Origin: Desulfovibrio sp.
GTDB lineage: Bacteria; Desulfobacterota; Desulfovibrionia; Desulfovibrionales; Desulfovibrionaceae
Reading direction: 5' to 3'
Length of the DNA: 5,754 nucleotides
Assembly (NCBI GenBank): GCA_003525525.1
Contig: DQED01000244.1
Location: 1 to 5,754 of the forward strand
A program made the position numbers and the translations under genes. This document shows positions 5,337 to 5,754 of this stretch, piece by piece (the first letter of the stretch is position 1; each line of letters starts with the position of its first letter). The notes beneath the pieces are model-generated. The model searched no databases. It had not been told where the DNA came from and saw only the letters and a list, made by a program, of their open reading frames with translations.

Positions 5337-5754
5337 CGCCGGCGCGCAAGGCCATGGACCGGCGAAAGGCCATGACGACGCCCCTGGCCGTGTCCACGTC
5401 GTAAAGACGCCGGGCCAGTTCGGCGGCATAGAGGATCTGCCGGTCCGTGGCGATGCCCGCGGCGATGGCCTCCTTGAGCGTGTCCAGGATCTCAGCCTCG
5501 GTGCCGCTGGCCGCGGCGCAGGCGATGACCACGTCGAGCGTCCGGTCCGTGCGCGCCTCCTCCCAGGCGAGCCGGGCGTATTCGAAGGCGCCGTCCGGGT
5601 AGCGTTCGAGGCCGGGCTTGAGAAAGCCCAGGTCGAACACGCGTCCCGCGGCAAGCAGCGCGCCGGCCAGGAAAAGAAAAAGCGCCTGCCGCGGCCGGGC
5701 TTCGCAGGCGGGATCGGGCGCGCCTCCGGCGCGCGCGGCTTCGGGCAAAAGCGG
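5332..5754 (-). CDS. Hypothetical membrane-anchored helical protein (possibly incomplete at its 5' end)
   Basis: I do not recognise this protein. The frame is open from the window edge to the TGA at 5334-5332, giving 140 residues. The first possible start in the window is a TTG at 5748; its ribosome binding site would lie outside, so the gene may begin further upstream. Numbered from that TTG, residues about 22-35 (ALFLFLAGALLAAG) are one hydrophobic segment after an Arg-containing region, suggesting a signal anchor. The remainder (about 45-138) is almost entirely helical and rich in Ala, Glu and Arg, for example FEYARLAWEEARTD and ILYAAELARRLYDVDTARG, which resembles TPR-like helical pairs but has no firm match. 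It ends 125 bp before the rpsA start and is codirectional, with the rpsA promoter in between. Codon usage looks like that of its neighbours, so it is probably a real gene. Confidence 0.6.
   Translation of the reverse strand, partial: PLLPEAARAGGAPDPACEARPRQALFLFLAGALLAAGRVFDLGFLKPGLERYPDGAFEYARLAWEEARTDRTLDVVIACAAASGTEAEILDTLKEAIAAGIATDRQILYAAELARRLYDVDTARGVVMAFRRSMALRAGG

Noticed and set aside
5208..5654. Extension of the rpsA frame upstream to 5654
   Set aside because: It would cross the rpsA promoter and overlap the upstream gene out of frame; the GGAGGT site and the S1 N-terminus support 5207.

Overview
The window (5,754 bp, GC-rich throughout) looks like an ordinary chromosomal stretch of a Gram-negative bacterium, most likely a Desulfovibrionaceae-like sulfate reducer. 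This rests on the high GC, the OmpA-type and LysM envelope proteins, and the pairing of ribosomal protein S1 directly with a short single-domain SppA. The taxonomic call is an inference from gene content and protein style, not from a database comparison. I see no mobile elements, CRISPR arrays, tRNA or rRNA genes, toxin-antitoxin modules or defence genes.

Left part, plus strand (1-1327): the 3' end of an OmpA-family gene runs in from outside the window and ends at 260. A strong intrinsic terminator follows (284-321). After it comes a secreted LysM protein (336-1268) with an uncharacterised C-terminal domain, closed by a second strong terminator (1291-1327). Both proteins are predicted to work at the peptidoglycan/outer-membrane interface.

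Right part, minus strand, read from the right edge leftwards: a small helical, membrane-anchored protein of unknown function (5332 to beyond 5754); a well-formed sigma70-type promoter (TTGACG-17-TATTAT); rpsA for six-domain ribosomal protein S1 (3477-5207); sppA for a signal peptide peptidase (2552-3490), whose start lies inside the end of rpsA with a 14-nt overlap; a 225-bp gap holding a candidate promoter and a 7+2+7 inverted repeat; and a fumarylacetoacetate-hydrolase-family enzyme (1448-2326). The LysM and FAH genes converge on the 1269-1447 gap.

The rpsA-sppA pair is the only clear operon: one promoter, overlapping reading frames and probable translational coupling. The FAH gene has its own candidate promoter and is probably at least partly independent. 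I did not find an exotic new system. The points most worth a second look are the LysM-linked unknown domain, the compact terminator/start junction between ompA and the LysM gene, the rpsA leader and the rpsA/sppA overlap, the inverted repeat upstream of the FAH gene, and a Glu in place of the usual metal-binding Asp in the FAH enzyme.
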